Positions 27,570 to 36,252 of a DNA stretch of 54,941 bases are shown in pieces. A model generated the notes under the pieces. The model was not told where the DNA came from and did no database searches. It worked only from the letters and a program-made list of their open reading frames with translations. This stretch comes from Cellvibrionaceae bacterium. GTDB lineage: Bacteria; Pseudomonadota; Gammaproteobacteria; Pseudomonadales; Cellvibrionaceae. The DNA is taken from assembly GCA_028281575.1 (NCBI GenBank), contig JANQJP010000088.1, positions 1 to 54,941 of the forward strand, given 5' to 3'. The stretch's first letter is position 1. Each line of letters starts with the position of its first letter. The position numbers and the translations under genes are program-made.

Positions 27570-27615
27570 AAAAAAAAAGCGGCAATATTTTTCTGCATCG
27601 AAAATTATTGCCGCT
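27570..27615 (-). terminator. Rho-independent terminator of the flgF-flgL operon
   Basis: Minus strand: AGCGGCAATA / TATTGCCGCT, a 10-bp stem with a loosely paired A/T loop, followed by nine T. It begins 37 bp past the flgL stop. The gap 27360-27651 therefore holds this terminator and the flagellin 2 promoter. Confidence 0.88.
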
Positions 27616-27651
27616 CTAAAGGCGAAAGCTTTAAATTACTTTTGGAAAAAT

Positions 27652-28911
27652 TTAGAGTTGATCGAAAAGACTCAATCGACTGATTCTTACAAACGCCGTC
27701 TGGGCCGCTTCTAGAATTAATGTTTGGGATGACAAGCGCGTTGCGGCTTCGGCGTAGTCAATATTGCGCAAGTCCGACAGTAATTCCTGCAACACAATGT
27801 CTGCGTCACTGTGCAGCTCTTCTGTACTTTCCAGCGTATTAAACCTTGCACCGATTTGCGAGGTAATTTCCAATACACTTGTTTGTGCGTTTTCCAGATT
27901 GTCCAGCGTATCTGCAATATTTTCTAACATTGCATCACGTGTCGCCTGTGAACCGTCAAAAGCGCGCATTGTCTGACTGAAGCGCGCGAGTGTCGTTAGC
28001 ACGTCCTGCTTATTGCTGGAATCAATAAATAAGCTGTCACCGGTTTGCGTCGGCGTGCCAGATGCAGGTTCACCGGTAATCGTCACACTGACGCCATTGA
28101 CGATTATCTCTTCACCGGGGTTATATATTTGATCAGCAAGAATTATACGTCCTGTGCTCTTTTCCGTGATCGTATAATTCTTTACCGCCGGCGTCACATT
28201 TGAGTCCTGATTAAAGGTAATAATCATATCTTCCGGATAAAACGCATCGTAAATCTCATGATCAACAACGCGACCAACGGAAATCTGAACAGGAGGGTTT
28301 GACCGATTGGAGGGGCTCGCGTACGTATTTATTGTAGGTCGAGCACTATCGACGTCGACAAAAATATCTTTACCAGAATCGCTCGACGGCACCAAAGTGT
28401 TATTGGCGATTTTTATAAACTTTTGCCCATCATCGCCGTTATAACGAAAGCCCGTGCCAGAGTTACCGGTAAACGGTTCAGATTGGCTCTTGTAGCCACC
28501 AAAAATATAATCGCCATTCGCGTTTTGCGAATTTAATAAGTTTTGCAACTCATCCAGGCGTGAATCAACTTCATTCGCTAAAGAGTTATATTCGCTTTCA
28601 GAGAGTGTCGCGGTATTACCTGCCTGCACTGCAAGTTCTTGCATACGCAGAATCACGTTAAGCACGCCATCAAGCACGCTCTCTTCTATCACCAAATCGT
28701 TTTTAGCAATATCTATGTTATTGCGGTACTGGGTAATTGCGGCGAGTTCTTCATTGATAGAAAGAATTTTTGTCGACGCAACAGGATCATCCGAAGGTTC
28801 GAGCACCCGCTGCCCGGTCGAAAGCTGTTTCTGTGTTTTAACAATCGCCTCATTTGCGTCGGCCATCGCATTGTTTGCGATGTTAAAAATTTGTACTGAC
28901 GAAATACGCAT
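27652..28911 (-). CDS. flgL: Hook-filament junction protein FlgL (HAP3)
   Basis: A 419-aa protein that joins the hook (through FlgK) to the filament. The flagellin-like N-terminus (MRISSVQIFNIANNAMADAN, then LSTGQRVLEPSDDPVAST) and the C-terminus (LRNIDYAEAATRLSSQTLILEAAQ) are FlgL-specific. The middle ~200 residues are a beta-rich domain. It follows flgK by 18 bp and is the last gene of the operon, just before the terminator at 27570-27615. Confidence 0.94.
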   Translation of the reverse strand: MRISSVQIFNIANNAMADANEAIVKTQKQLSTGQRVLEPSDDPVASTKILSINEELAAITQYRNNIDIAKNDLVIEESVLDGVLNVILRMQELAVQAGNTATLSESEYNSLANEVDSRLDELQNLLNSQNANGDYIFGGYKSQSEPFTGNSGTGFRYNGDDGQKFIKIANNTLVPSSDSGKDIFVDVDSARPTINTYASPSNRSNPPVQISVGRVVDHEIYDAFYPEDMIITFNQDSNVTPAVKNYTITEKSTGRIILADQIYNPGEEIIVNGVSVTITGEPASGTPTQTGDSLFIDSSNKQDVLTTLARFSQTMRAFDGSQATRDAMLENIADTLDNLENAQTSVLEITSQIGARFNTLESTEELHSDADIVLQELLSDLRNIDYAEAATRLSSQTLILEAAQTAFVRISRLSLFDQL

Positions 28912-28929
28912 AGCGGCAACTCTTTTCCG

Positions 28930-31716
28930 TTAGAATGCATTTATCAAACGATCAAACAAATCTCGTGCCACCGAGATAACCTGCGTGTTTGCGGCGTACA
29001 TTTGCTCAAAGCGAATCAGGTCTGCCGCCTCTTCGTCCAGATTTACACCCGAAACCGAATTGCGCTGTTCCTCCGACTGCTCAAGCACCTGCTCTGCAGC
29101 GTTTCGGTTAATATTGGCGGAAGATGTTTCGATGCCAATAGATTCAATCAATGACGCGTAGCTTTCGGTGTAGCTGGCCGTGCCATTGGACATGGTATTT
29201 TCAATTTCAAGATCAACAAAAGCCAGCGCGTTGCGGTTATCCGATGCCGCATTCTCATTAAACGTCAGCGTAAAGGTGTCGCCCTGCCGGGGCGTACCGC
29301 GAAGCGAGGCCTGAATACCCAAATAAGTATTTTGGGCAAAATTGGCTGCGGATGTATCGTCGAACAAACCGCTAACTGACGTCGGCACAGTAGATGTGTC
29401 AGCTGTGAGTACCAGGGTATCTGCCAGCGTAACGTCAATAGAACCACCAATCGCAATGGCCGAGGTCACGCCCGCACCATTGCCATCCAGGGCAACAACC
29501 GGATTTGTGCCATCGCTAACATTCATCGTGTCCGGCCCCGTCGCATCCGCTTCGAGAGATATTTCGAAATCGTCACCGCGGGAAGAATACAGTCTCACTT
29601 CGTCAACACCCGTACCCGCATTGCGGCCGGCAACCGCAAAAATACCGAGTGCCTGCAAATTACTGTTGCTGTTAATGCGGTCGGCGAGGTAGTCGTTAAA
29701 CGCCGCCTCGTCAGTACTCGGATCAGGTACCAGGCTGGAAACAACAAAAGTGCCTGAACCGGCATCGAACTCATATTCAATTAAGTCTTCGCCATTCAAA
29801 TTAATTTGCAGCGGACTCGCATTTGAAAGTGATTGTGTATTTGAGATTTCAGCATAGTTCGATGCGCTCGCACTCACACCGCTAACATTGTTTAACAGAC
29901 TCGCCGTTGTCCGTGCGGATGCACCCGCTGAGGTGGATATATTTTGCGTAACCGGTGCTCCTCCAGAGATATCTGAAGGCCTGGTGATAGTGATCGTTTC
30001 CGCCGGGTAACCGTTGCTTAACGCACCACCCCCAACAACAGGCGTACTGCCTGCAGGTAATCCAATATTTGCACCAGTAGTCTGAACAATCGTTTCGCCC
30101 GGATCATTGGAAAACAAAATATTCTCGACCCCCGGGAGATATTGCCGATTGGTCATGGGCGGATCTAAGTGCACCGGGTTGGTCGGGTCGCTATTATCCA
30201 AAATTTCGTAGGTAGTATCCGAAATAAACCTGACGAGCAGCGGAGGTTCCATTTGTCCAGGTGTGGCAAAAAGCGGTAATGCGTTGCCGCTGGCATCGGT
30301 CAGCGATAACACTTCTCCAGGTGAGATTTGTGCGGAACCCAGGTTTCCAATCGTCGCATCAGTGAGCAAAGGTAAACCAAAAGCAATTTCACTTGGACTT
30401 CCCAGTACAGATGCAAAGTCCCGAGCGCCTGAACGCACAGGCTGTAAAACAAAACTGTCGCCACTTTGGAAAGAACCCCGCTCAAAAACCAATTCCATAC
30501 CGTCGAACTCAACCGAAAACGGAAAGGCCCCCGGTAAAAGATCGCGCGCGACTTCCTGGTTGTCTGACAAGCGTGTAATGCTATACAAGCCATCATTGAC
30601 CATATCGAGCCGATAGTCGCTCAGTGAGAGTTGAGAGCTATCGAGAATATTTAAACTGAGTACTCGGTCGCTTGGTGGCGCATTGTCAGAGCTCGCAACA
30701 ACGCGATCCAGGGTTATCTCGCGGGAATTAATATCAAGAAAAAAATCGCGACCAAAATTGTTTTCTAAATCGATACCGGTGTGATGAGCCTGATTAAAAG
30801 TATCCGCCATCACAACGGCAATACGCCCTACCTGGTTATAAGTATCGTCGAGCACCTCATCCCTAAAGCGAAACAAGCCACCTATTTCGCCACCGAGAAC
30901 TGTGCTATCGAGAGGTTGACTCCCCACTTCACCCAAAAACACCAATTGCTTTTCGCCCGCATTTTCCGCACTGGATTCAACAGCAATTTCCCGCGACTCG
31001 GAACCGACCACCAGGTTTTGCCCGCTGGCAATCAAAATATTCACTTCACCAAAACCCTGTTCATAGGATTGGAAGGAAATATATTTTGCGAGTTCTTTCA
31101 GGGCCTGGTCGCGTTGGTCGAGCAAATCATTTGGCGTTGCTGAACCTGCACCCTGAGCATCGGCAATCTTTTGATTTAAGTCGGCAATACTCTTGGTAAG
31201 CGCATTCACCTCCTCGGTAGCACTTTGCAGTGAGGTATTTACGCCGTCGTTAATCGAAATTAAGCGCCCATAGACCGTATTAAAACGGTCCGCTAGGTTT
31301 TCTGATTCACTAATAATTAATTGGCGCGCGGGAATGGATGTCGGGTCATCTGCACCGTTTTGCATCGCGGCGAAAAATGACTCGAAAGCACCGGAAAGAC
31401 CGGTTGATGAATCGGACAACAGCGAATCGAGCTGCGAAATATTGTCGTAAAAAATTTCTAACTCATAGAATAACGTCGTATCTGTTCTCAATTGTTGGGT
31501 CAGAAATTCATTGACTTGACGCTCAACCGACGCAACTTCTGCACCGTTGCCGATAAAAAACCCGCCTTGAGGCGTCGCCGGATTGGTTTCCGCACGCACA
31601 ACCTGACGGCTATAACCCTCAACACTGGCATTCGAAATATTATGGCCAATGGTACTCAACGCGGACTGAGTAACACGTAAACCTGTGACGGCGGTTGAGA
31701 GCAAATCACTACTCAT
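28930..31716 (-). CDS. flgK: Hook-filament junction protein FlgK (HAP1), unusually long
   Basis: 928 aa, against about 550-680 aa in most relatives. The N-terminus (LSTAVTGLRVTQSALSTIGHNISNASVEGYSRQ) and the C-terminus (SGVNLDEEAADLIRFEQMYAANTQVI) are typical FlgK rod-type segments. The extra residues lie in the central domains (about 330-800), which are Ser/Thr/Asp-rich and probably surface-exposed. The start ATG overlaps the flgJ stop (ATGA), so translation is coupled. The reading frame is intact throughout. Confidence 0.94.
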   Translation of the reverse strand: MSSDLLSTAVTGLRVTQSALSTIGHNISNASVEGYSRQVVRAETNPATPQGGFFIGNGAEVASVERQVNEFLTQQLRTDTTLFYELEIFYDNISQLDSLLSDSSTGLSGAFESFFAAMQNGADDPTSIPARQLIISESENLADRFNTVYGRLISINDGVNTSLQSATEEVNALTKSIADLNQKIADAQGAGSATPNDLLDQRDQALKELAKYISFQSYEQGFGEVNILIASGQNLVVGSESREIAVESSAENAGEKQLVFLGEVGSQPLDSTVLGGEIGGLFRFRDEVLDDTYNQVGRIAVVMADTFNQAHHTGIDLENNFGRDFFLDINSREITLDRVVASSDNAPPSDRVLSLNILDSSQLSLSDYRLDMVNDGLYSITRLSDNQEVARDLLPGAFPFSVEFDGMELVFERGSFQSGDSFVLQPVRSGARDFASVLGSPSEIAFGLPLLTDATIGNLGSAQISPGEVLSLTDASGNALPLFATPGQMEPPLLVRFISDTTYEILDNSDPTNPVHLDPPMTNRQYLPGVENILFSNDPGETIVQTTGANIGLPAGSTPVVGGGALSNGYPAETITITRPSDISGGAPVTQNISTSAGASARTTASLLNNVSGVSASASNYAEISNTQSLSNASPLQINLNGEDLIEYEFDAGSGTFVVSSLVPDPSTDEAAFNDYLADRINSNSNLQALGIFAVAGRNAGTGVDEVRLYSSRGDDFEISLEADATGPDTMNVSDGTNPVVALDGNGAGVTSAIAIGGSIDVTLADTLVLTADTSTVPTSVSGLFDDTSAANFAQNTYLGIQASLRGTPRQGDTFTLTFNENAASDNRNALAFVDLEIENTMSNGTASYTESYASLIESIGIETSSANINRNAAEQVLEQSEEQRNSVSGVNLDEEAADLIRFEQMYAANTQVISVARDLFDRLINAF

Positions 31717-32672
31717 CGGTCCGCCTCCGCACCATTAGAAATTAAAATAGATTTCACCCGCTGGTAAACTGACGCAATTTTTTCAACATAGTCCGGATCA
31801 GTCGCATATCCCGCCTGATGAATGTTTTTAATAAAACCAAGCGCGGGATCACCATCTTTAACAGCATTTTTGTAACGATCACTTGTCCGAATAAATTGGG
31901 TAAAGTCCTTAAAACTTTCTTCAATTGAATCGTAAGCACGAAAATTGGCAGCCATATTCGTTAATTTTCCACCGAGGTATTCGAGCGTATTCTTTTCAAC
32001 ACTCTCTCCCTGCCAACGTCGATCCGCCTTGATATTAAATAAATTAAATGAACTCTTACCGTCCTCCTTTGCAATTATGTGCCGCCCCCAACCCGTCTCC
32101 AGTGCGGCTTGCGCAATCAAAATACCCTCTTCCACACCAAGGAGACGCGCGGCGGTTTTAGCTGCTCGACGAAGATTGTTAACAAACTCTGTCGGTGTCG
32201 ATGCAAGTTCACTTTTTTCCTCGACCGTGGGCTTCGCCACTACTTGAACGGGGAGTTTGACTTCCTCTGCAATCGCACCGGCGTTTAACATCGGAGGTAG
32301 GCTTACCTGCTGTTGAATTTCCCGCGTAGGTTCAGCCGTGTTTCTGCCATAGGAGCGCGATAATTGTCGATACATCGCTTCGGCAATACCAAAACCACGG
32401 CCATGCGCGAGTGTTAAAGCCAATTGGCTGTCGTGCATATCGCGATAAAACTGGCTTTCCTGGCTATCAAATAAATTACCTTCACTAAAGACTTGATTGG
32501 CCGCGCGCATATTTTTCAACAACATGCTGATAAACATGGACTCAAACTGCTGAGCGACTTTTTTCAGCGCTGCTTCGCTATTTTTTTCTGAACGCAGTGC
32601 CTGCATACCGTGCAAGTCGGTATAGACATCTGTAACCGAAACCATTCCCGCTTTGGCAAAATCCGCGTTCAT
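31713..32672 (-). CDS. flgJ: Peptidoglycan hydrolase / rod cap FlgJ
   Basis: A 319-aa bifunctional protein. The N-terminal rod-binding domain (about 40-100) has FESMFISMLLKNMRAAN and DMHDSQLALTLAHGRGFG. The C-terminal glucosaminidase domain (about 165-315) has EEGILIAQAALETGWGRHI, with the catalytic Glu in ALETGWG, and SFNLFNIKADRRW. It opens the peptidoglycan for rod growth in the periplasm. It overlaps flgI by 1 bp and flgK by 4 bp. Confidence 0.95.
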   Translation of the reverse strand: MNADFAKAGMVSVTDVYTDLHGMQALRSEKNSEAALKKVAQQFESMFISMLLKNMRAANQVFSEGNLFDSQESQFYRDMHDSQLALTLAHGRGFGIAEAMYRQLSRSYGRNTAEPTREIQQQVSLPPMLNAGAIAEEVKLPVQVVAKPTVEEKSELASTPTEFVNNLRRAAKTAARLLGVEEGILIAQAALETGWGRHIIAKEDGKSSFNLFNIKADRRWQGESVEKNTLEYLGGKLTNMAANFRAYDSIEESFKDFTQFIRTSDRYKNAVKDGDPALGFIKNIHQAGYATDPDYVEKIASVYQRVKSILISNGAEADR

Positions 32673-33775
32673 TAAATCACCACGATTTCCGCTTTAAGCG
32701 CGCCGGCTTGTTTAAGCGCTTCTAAAATTGCCATCAAATCGCCCGGCGCAGCGCCAACTTCATTCACCGCGCGAACGATATCGTCTAAAGAGGGGCCAGG
32801 AGCAAAGTTAAACATTTGTCCGGTCTCTTCCGTGACTGAAATTTCACTGTCGGGTACCACTACAGTCTCGCCTTCACCAAAAGCACCCGGCTGACTAACA
32901 CCCAGATCTTCTCTAACAATAACTGACAGGGAGCCGTGAGTCACGGCGACGGGCTGAACACGTACGTGCTTGCCGACAACAATGGTGCCCGTACGAGAAT
33001 TAATAATAATTTTCGCCGCACCTTCTGCAGGTGTTACCTCAACATTTTCCAGCAGCGAAAGGTAATCAACCCGGTGCGCAGGATTTTTCGGTGCCTGCAC
33101 AAAAATAGACGTAGCGTCCTGAGGCGCAGCAACACCGGGCCCAAGCAAGCGGTTGATATTGTCAGCAACGCGTTTGGCCGTGGTAAAGTCAGGCGTATGC
33201 AAATTAAATACAATGCGGTCATCGCCACCAAATTTCGTCGGCACTGCGCGCTCTACCGTAGCGCCATCTGGAATGCGACCGACACTGGGAACATTGACGG
33301 TAATTTTGGAGCCATCAGCACCGTCCACACCGAAGCCACCGACAATTAAATTTCCTTGAGCAATCGCATAAACTTCACCATCAATACCTTTTAGCGGTGC
33401 GAGCAATAAAGTACCACCGCGCAAACTTTTTGCGTTGGCAATTGAGGAAATTGTGACATCTATTTTTTGCCCTGGCTTGGCAAATGGCGGAAGTTCCGCA
33501 TGTAAGGCAACGGCTGCAACATTTTTAAGTTGAAATTGCGCGTCTGCCGGTAGCGTAATACCCAATTGATTTAACATTGACACAAATGACTGTGTTGTAA
33601 ACGGTGTTTGATTTGTCTGATCACCCGAACCATCTAAACCCACCACTAAGCCGTAACCCACTAACAAATTCGATCGCACGCCTTCAACCGAAGCGATATC
33701 TTTAATGCGTTCAGCCGATACAATCATCGACTGCAGGAATAAGATGGCAGTAATAAGCTTCACTAAATATTTCAT
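32672..33775 (-). CDS. flgI: Flagellar P-ring protein FlgI
   Basis: 367 aa, normal family length. A signal peptide ([20 protein letters not shown], residues 2-21) is followed by [32 protein letters not shown], the P-ring signature. [22 protein letters not shown] and the end [20 protein letters not shown] are also conserved. FlgI forms the periplasmic P ring round the rod. Its maturation needs FlgA, which is encoded at 42096. Confidence 0.96.
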   Translation of the reverse strand: MKYLVKLITAILFLQSMIVSAERIKDIASVEGVRSNLLVGYGLVVGLDGSGDQTNQTPFTTQSFVSMLNQLGITLPADAQFQLKNVAAVALHAELPPFAKPGQKIDVTISSIANAKSLRGGTLLLAPLKGIDGEVYAIAQGNLIVGGFGVDGADGSKITVNVPSVGRIPDGATVERAVPTKFGGDDRIVFNLHTPDFTTAKRVADNINRLLGPGVAAPQDATSIFVQAPKNPAHRVDYLSLLENVEVTPAEGAAKIIINSRTGTIVVGKHVRVQPVAVTHGSLSVIVREDLGVSQPGAFGEGETVVVPDSEISVTEETGQMFNFAPGPSLDDIVRAVNEVGAAPGDLMAILEALKQAGALKAEIVVI

Positions 33776-33776
33776 A

Positions 33777-34484
33777 TTAAAATGGCCAAACCGGGCTATT
33801 AAAAAAGCGTGTTAACCAACCCGCTTGCTGCGAATCTGCCAGTTCACCTGTACCTGAATATTCAATTCGAGCATTGGCAAGGCGCGTCGAAAGCAAGGTA
33901 TTGTCCGGATTAACATCCCCTGGACGAACCAGACCGCTAATACGAATATATTCACTACCACGATTCAACGTAATCCACTTCTCACCGCGAACTACAAGCG
34001 TACCATTGGGATAAATATCCACAACGGTGACTGAAATATTGCCCGCGAGTCTATTACTTTGATCAGCTTCCGCCTCACCCGTAAACTCACGTTCAAGTGA
34101 TGTATTCAATATACGGCTAAGAATTTCAGTCCGGTGACCTAAACCAAATATATTATTCGTTGCATTGGGCGCTGTAGTTTCGTTATCTTTGGTAATTTCT
34201 ACCGTTGCACTTTTACTTGAACTTGTGCGCTCTTGTAAAACCACAGTAATAATATCGCCAACACGCATTGCCTTCGTATCGCCATATAAATTCATGGCAA
34301 TATTCTCGCGATACAACGAACCATTAACAGTATCATCGGGCATTGGACGCGGTTGTAGTACCGGCGCGTAATAAGGATCTCCAGGCGTCGGCGGTTGATG
34401 CACAACACACGCCACTAAGCAACTCGCAGCTACAACGTACACTGCGAATCGGAAAACATACTTAAATACTGGCCAGATAATCAT
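33777..34484 (-). CDS. flgH: Flagellar L-ring lipoprotein FlgH
   Basis: A 235-aa outer-membrane lipoprotein forming the L ring. The N-terminal signal ends in a lipobox LVAC near residue 26, and [29 protein letters not shown] is the family core. The frame is open for 20 codons upstream, to an ATG at 34544 inside flgG. The ATG at 34484 gives a clean lipoprotein signal, has an AGG 10 bases before it, and lies 10 bp after flgG, so it is chosen. Confidence 0.94.
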   Translation of the reverse strand: MIIWPVFKYVFRFAVYVVAASCLVACVVHQPPTPGDPYYAPVLQPRPMPDDTVNGSLYRENIAMNLYGDTKAMRVGDIITVVLQERTSSSKSATVEITKDNETTAPNATNNIFGLGHRTEILSRILNTSLEREFTGEAEADQSNRLAGNISVTVVDIYPNGTLVVRGEKWITLNRGSEYIRISGLVRPGDVNPDNTLLSTRLANARIEYSGTGELADSQQAGWLTRFFNSPVWPF

Positions 34485-34494
34485 CACATTATAC

Positions 34495-35280
34495 CTAGAG
34501 GTTCTGCGTAACAAATTGCAGCATTTGGTCAGCTGTCGAAACAATTTTGGAATTCATTTCATACGCGCGCTGCGTCGTGATCATATTCACCATTTCTTCA
34601 ACAATATCGACGTTAGAATTCTCTAACATGCCCTGCTTAATTTGCCCTAAACCATTTTCACCAGGTGTTCCCGTGATTGGATCACCACTGGATGCTGTTT
34701 CCAAAAATAAATTACTACCGATTGCTTGTAAGCCAGCTGGGTTCACAAAATCAACGGTTTGTAGATTTCCTAAAACTTGTGGCGCAGGCGTTCCAGGAAT
34801 AAATGCTGAAACAATACCATCGGTACCAATAGTCAAGCGGTCAGCATTTTGCGGAAGAACAATCGCTGGATCGAGCAACAAACCATTTGCGGTAACGACT
34901 TCACCCTCACCATTGATATGAAATTGCCCAGCCCGCGTATAGCCAATGGTTCCATCGGGTTGTTGAACTTGAAAAAAACCGCGACCGTCTATCGCAAGAT
35001 CCAGGGGTTGATCGGTGATTTGTAAGCTACCGTAGGTAAATTGTTTTTGGGTTCCCGCGACGCGTACACCGGTTCCCAATTGTAAACCTGAAGGTAATTG
35101 GCTCTCTTCTGTCGCCTGCGCGCCTGGCTGACGAACGATTTGATAAAGCAAGTCTTCAAAAACCACGCGATCGCGTTTATAGCCAGTGGTCGACGCATTC
35201 GCCAAATTATTTGAAATGGTGGTTAACTGCATGTCCTGTGCGGCTAAACCGGTTTTACTTACGTAAAGTGCTGCGTGCAT
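34495..35280 (-). CDS. flgG: Distal rod protein FlgG
   Basis: 261 aa, the usual length. The N-terminus MHAALYVSKTGLAAQDMQLT with NNLANASTTGYKRDR is the flagellar rod motif. PLDLAIDGRGFFQVQQPDG and the C-terminal NVDIVEEMVNMITTQRAYEMN are typical of FlgG. It builds the outer rod through the P and L rings. It follows flgF by 62 bp and precedes flgH by 10 bp. Confidence 0.96.
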   Translation of the reverse strand: MHAALYVSKTGLAAQDMQLTTISNNLANASTTGYKRDRVVFEDLLYQIVRQPGAQATEESQLPSGLQLGTGVRVAGTQKQFTYGSLQITDQPLDLAIDGRGFFQVQQPDGTIGYTRAGQFHINGEGEVVTANGLLLDPAIVLPQNADRLTIGTDGIVSAFIPGTPAPQVLGNLQTVDFVNPAGLQAIGSNLFLETASSGDPITGTPGENGLGQIKQGMLENSNVDIVEEMVNMITTQRAYEMNSKIVSTADQMLQFVTQNL

Positions 35281-35342
35281 TTCTTCTTACCTCAATAAAA
35301 TTCAACTGTTAGTTAATACCAATCGAATTAACTCACTAAGCT

Positions 35343-36092
35343 CTAACTTGACATGTGCAATAAGCGCGCCGACGATTCTGAATTTTCTTTAACCGTCTGC
35401 ATCAACTTCACTTGCATTTCATATTGGCGCGACAGACCTAAAATGCTTACAAGTTCGTCTACCGCGTTTACATTGCTGCCCTCAATAAAACCGGAGACGA
35501 GCCGCACACCCGCATCGGCCTCAATATCCTGCTGAGGATTTTGCAAACGAAATAAACCCTCTTCTGTTTTGTTAAGATCATTTACATCCGGATTTACCAG
35601 ACGAATTCTATCGACAACGGCTGTGGCATCTGCACCCTGCCCCAACGGTACAATAGTGATGCTGCCATCAAGCGCAATTTCAATTTTCTCTGCAGCCGGA
35701 ATGGCAATCGGCCCACCATTTCCCATCACCGGCAATCCGCTGCCGTTTCTAAGCACACCCAAGCTATCGATGTGCAATGACCCCGCCCGGGTATACGCTT
35801 CCTGACCATCGGGTGCCTGAACCGCAATAAATCCCTCACGTTCAATGGCTACATCCAAATCACGCCCCGTTTCAATCATGGGGCCGGCAGAAAAATCTGT
35901 ACCGTGACTTTCGGTAATTGAAAACGCGCGGGCCGGATGACCATCGCCGTAGAACACTGGCAGACTGCGTGCACGTGCAAATTCACCTTTAAAACCGGTG
36001 GTGTTTACATTCGCTAAATTGTTAGACGCATTCACCTGAGCAATCATATTGTGCTTGGCGCCGGTCATCGAAATATATAGGGCTTTATCCAT
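35343..36092 (-). CDS. flgF: Proximal rod protein FlgF
   Basis: 249 aa. It starts MDKALYISMTGAKHNMIAQV with NNLANVNTTGFKGEF. RDLDVAIEREGFIAVQAPDG and GSNVNAVDELVSILGLSRQYEMQ are conserved rod motifs. It is the first gene after the flgE terminator, with its own sigma-54 promoter 50 bp upstream, so it begins a second transcription unit (flgFGHIJKL). Confidence 0.95.
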   Translation of the reverse strand: MDKALYISMTGAKHNMIAQVNASNNLANVNTTGFKGEFARARSLPVFYGDGHPARAFSITESHGTDFSAGPMIETGRDLDVAIEREGFIAVQAPDGQEAYTRAGSLHIDSLGVLRNGSGLPVMGNGGPIAIPAAEKIEIALDGSITIVPLGQGADATAVVDRIRLVNPDVNDLNKTEEGLFRLQNPQQDIEADAGVRLVSGFIEGSNVNAVDELVSILGLSRQYEMQVKLMQTVKENSESSARLLHMSS

Positions 36093-36141
36093 AGTAGAAA
36101 CGCTGTTTTTTTGTCGAAAACACTATCGTTTCTATGAAAAT

Positions 36142-36157
36142 TGCAATTAGAGTGCCA
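36142..36157 (-). promoter_or_regulatory. Sigma-54 promoter of flgFGHIJKL
   Basis: Minus strand: TGGCAC, 5 bases, TTGCA, a perfect -24/-12 element. It sits between the flgE terminator and the flgF ATG. Confidence 0.88.
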
Positions 36158-36183
36158 GCTTTTATTGGCGGAAGTTTTTTCTC

Positions 36184-36215
36184 AAAAAAAAAGCGCATCT
36201 TTTACGGTGCGCTTT
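36184..36215 (-). terminator. Rho-independent terminator after flgE
   Basis: Minus strand: AAAGCGCA / TGCGCTTT, an 8-bp stem with a 10-base loop followed by a T-run. It begins about 40 bp past the flgE stop and ends the flgBCDE unit. Confidence 0.88.
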
Positions 36216-36252
36216 TGGGATTGGCTAGCTATATTAACGATGAAAAATAATC

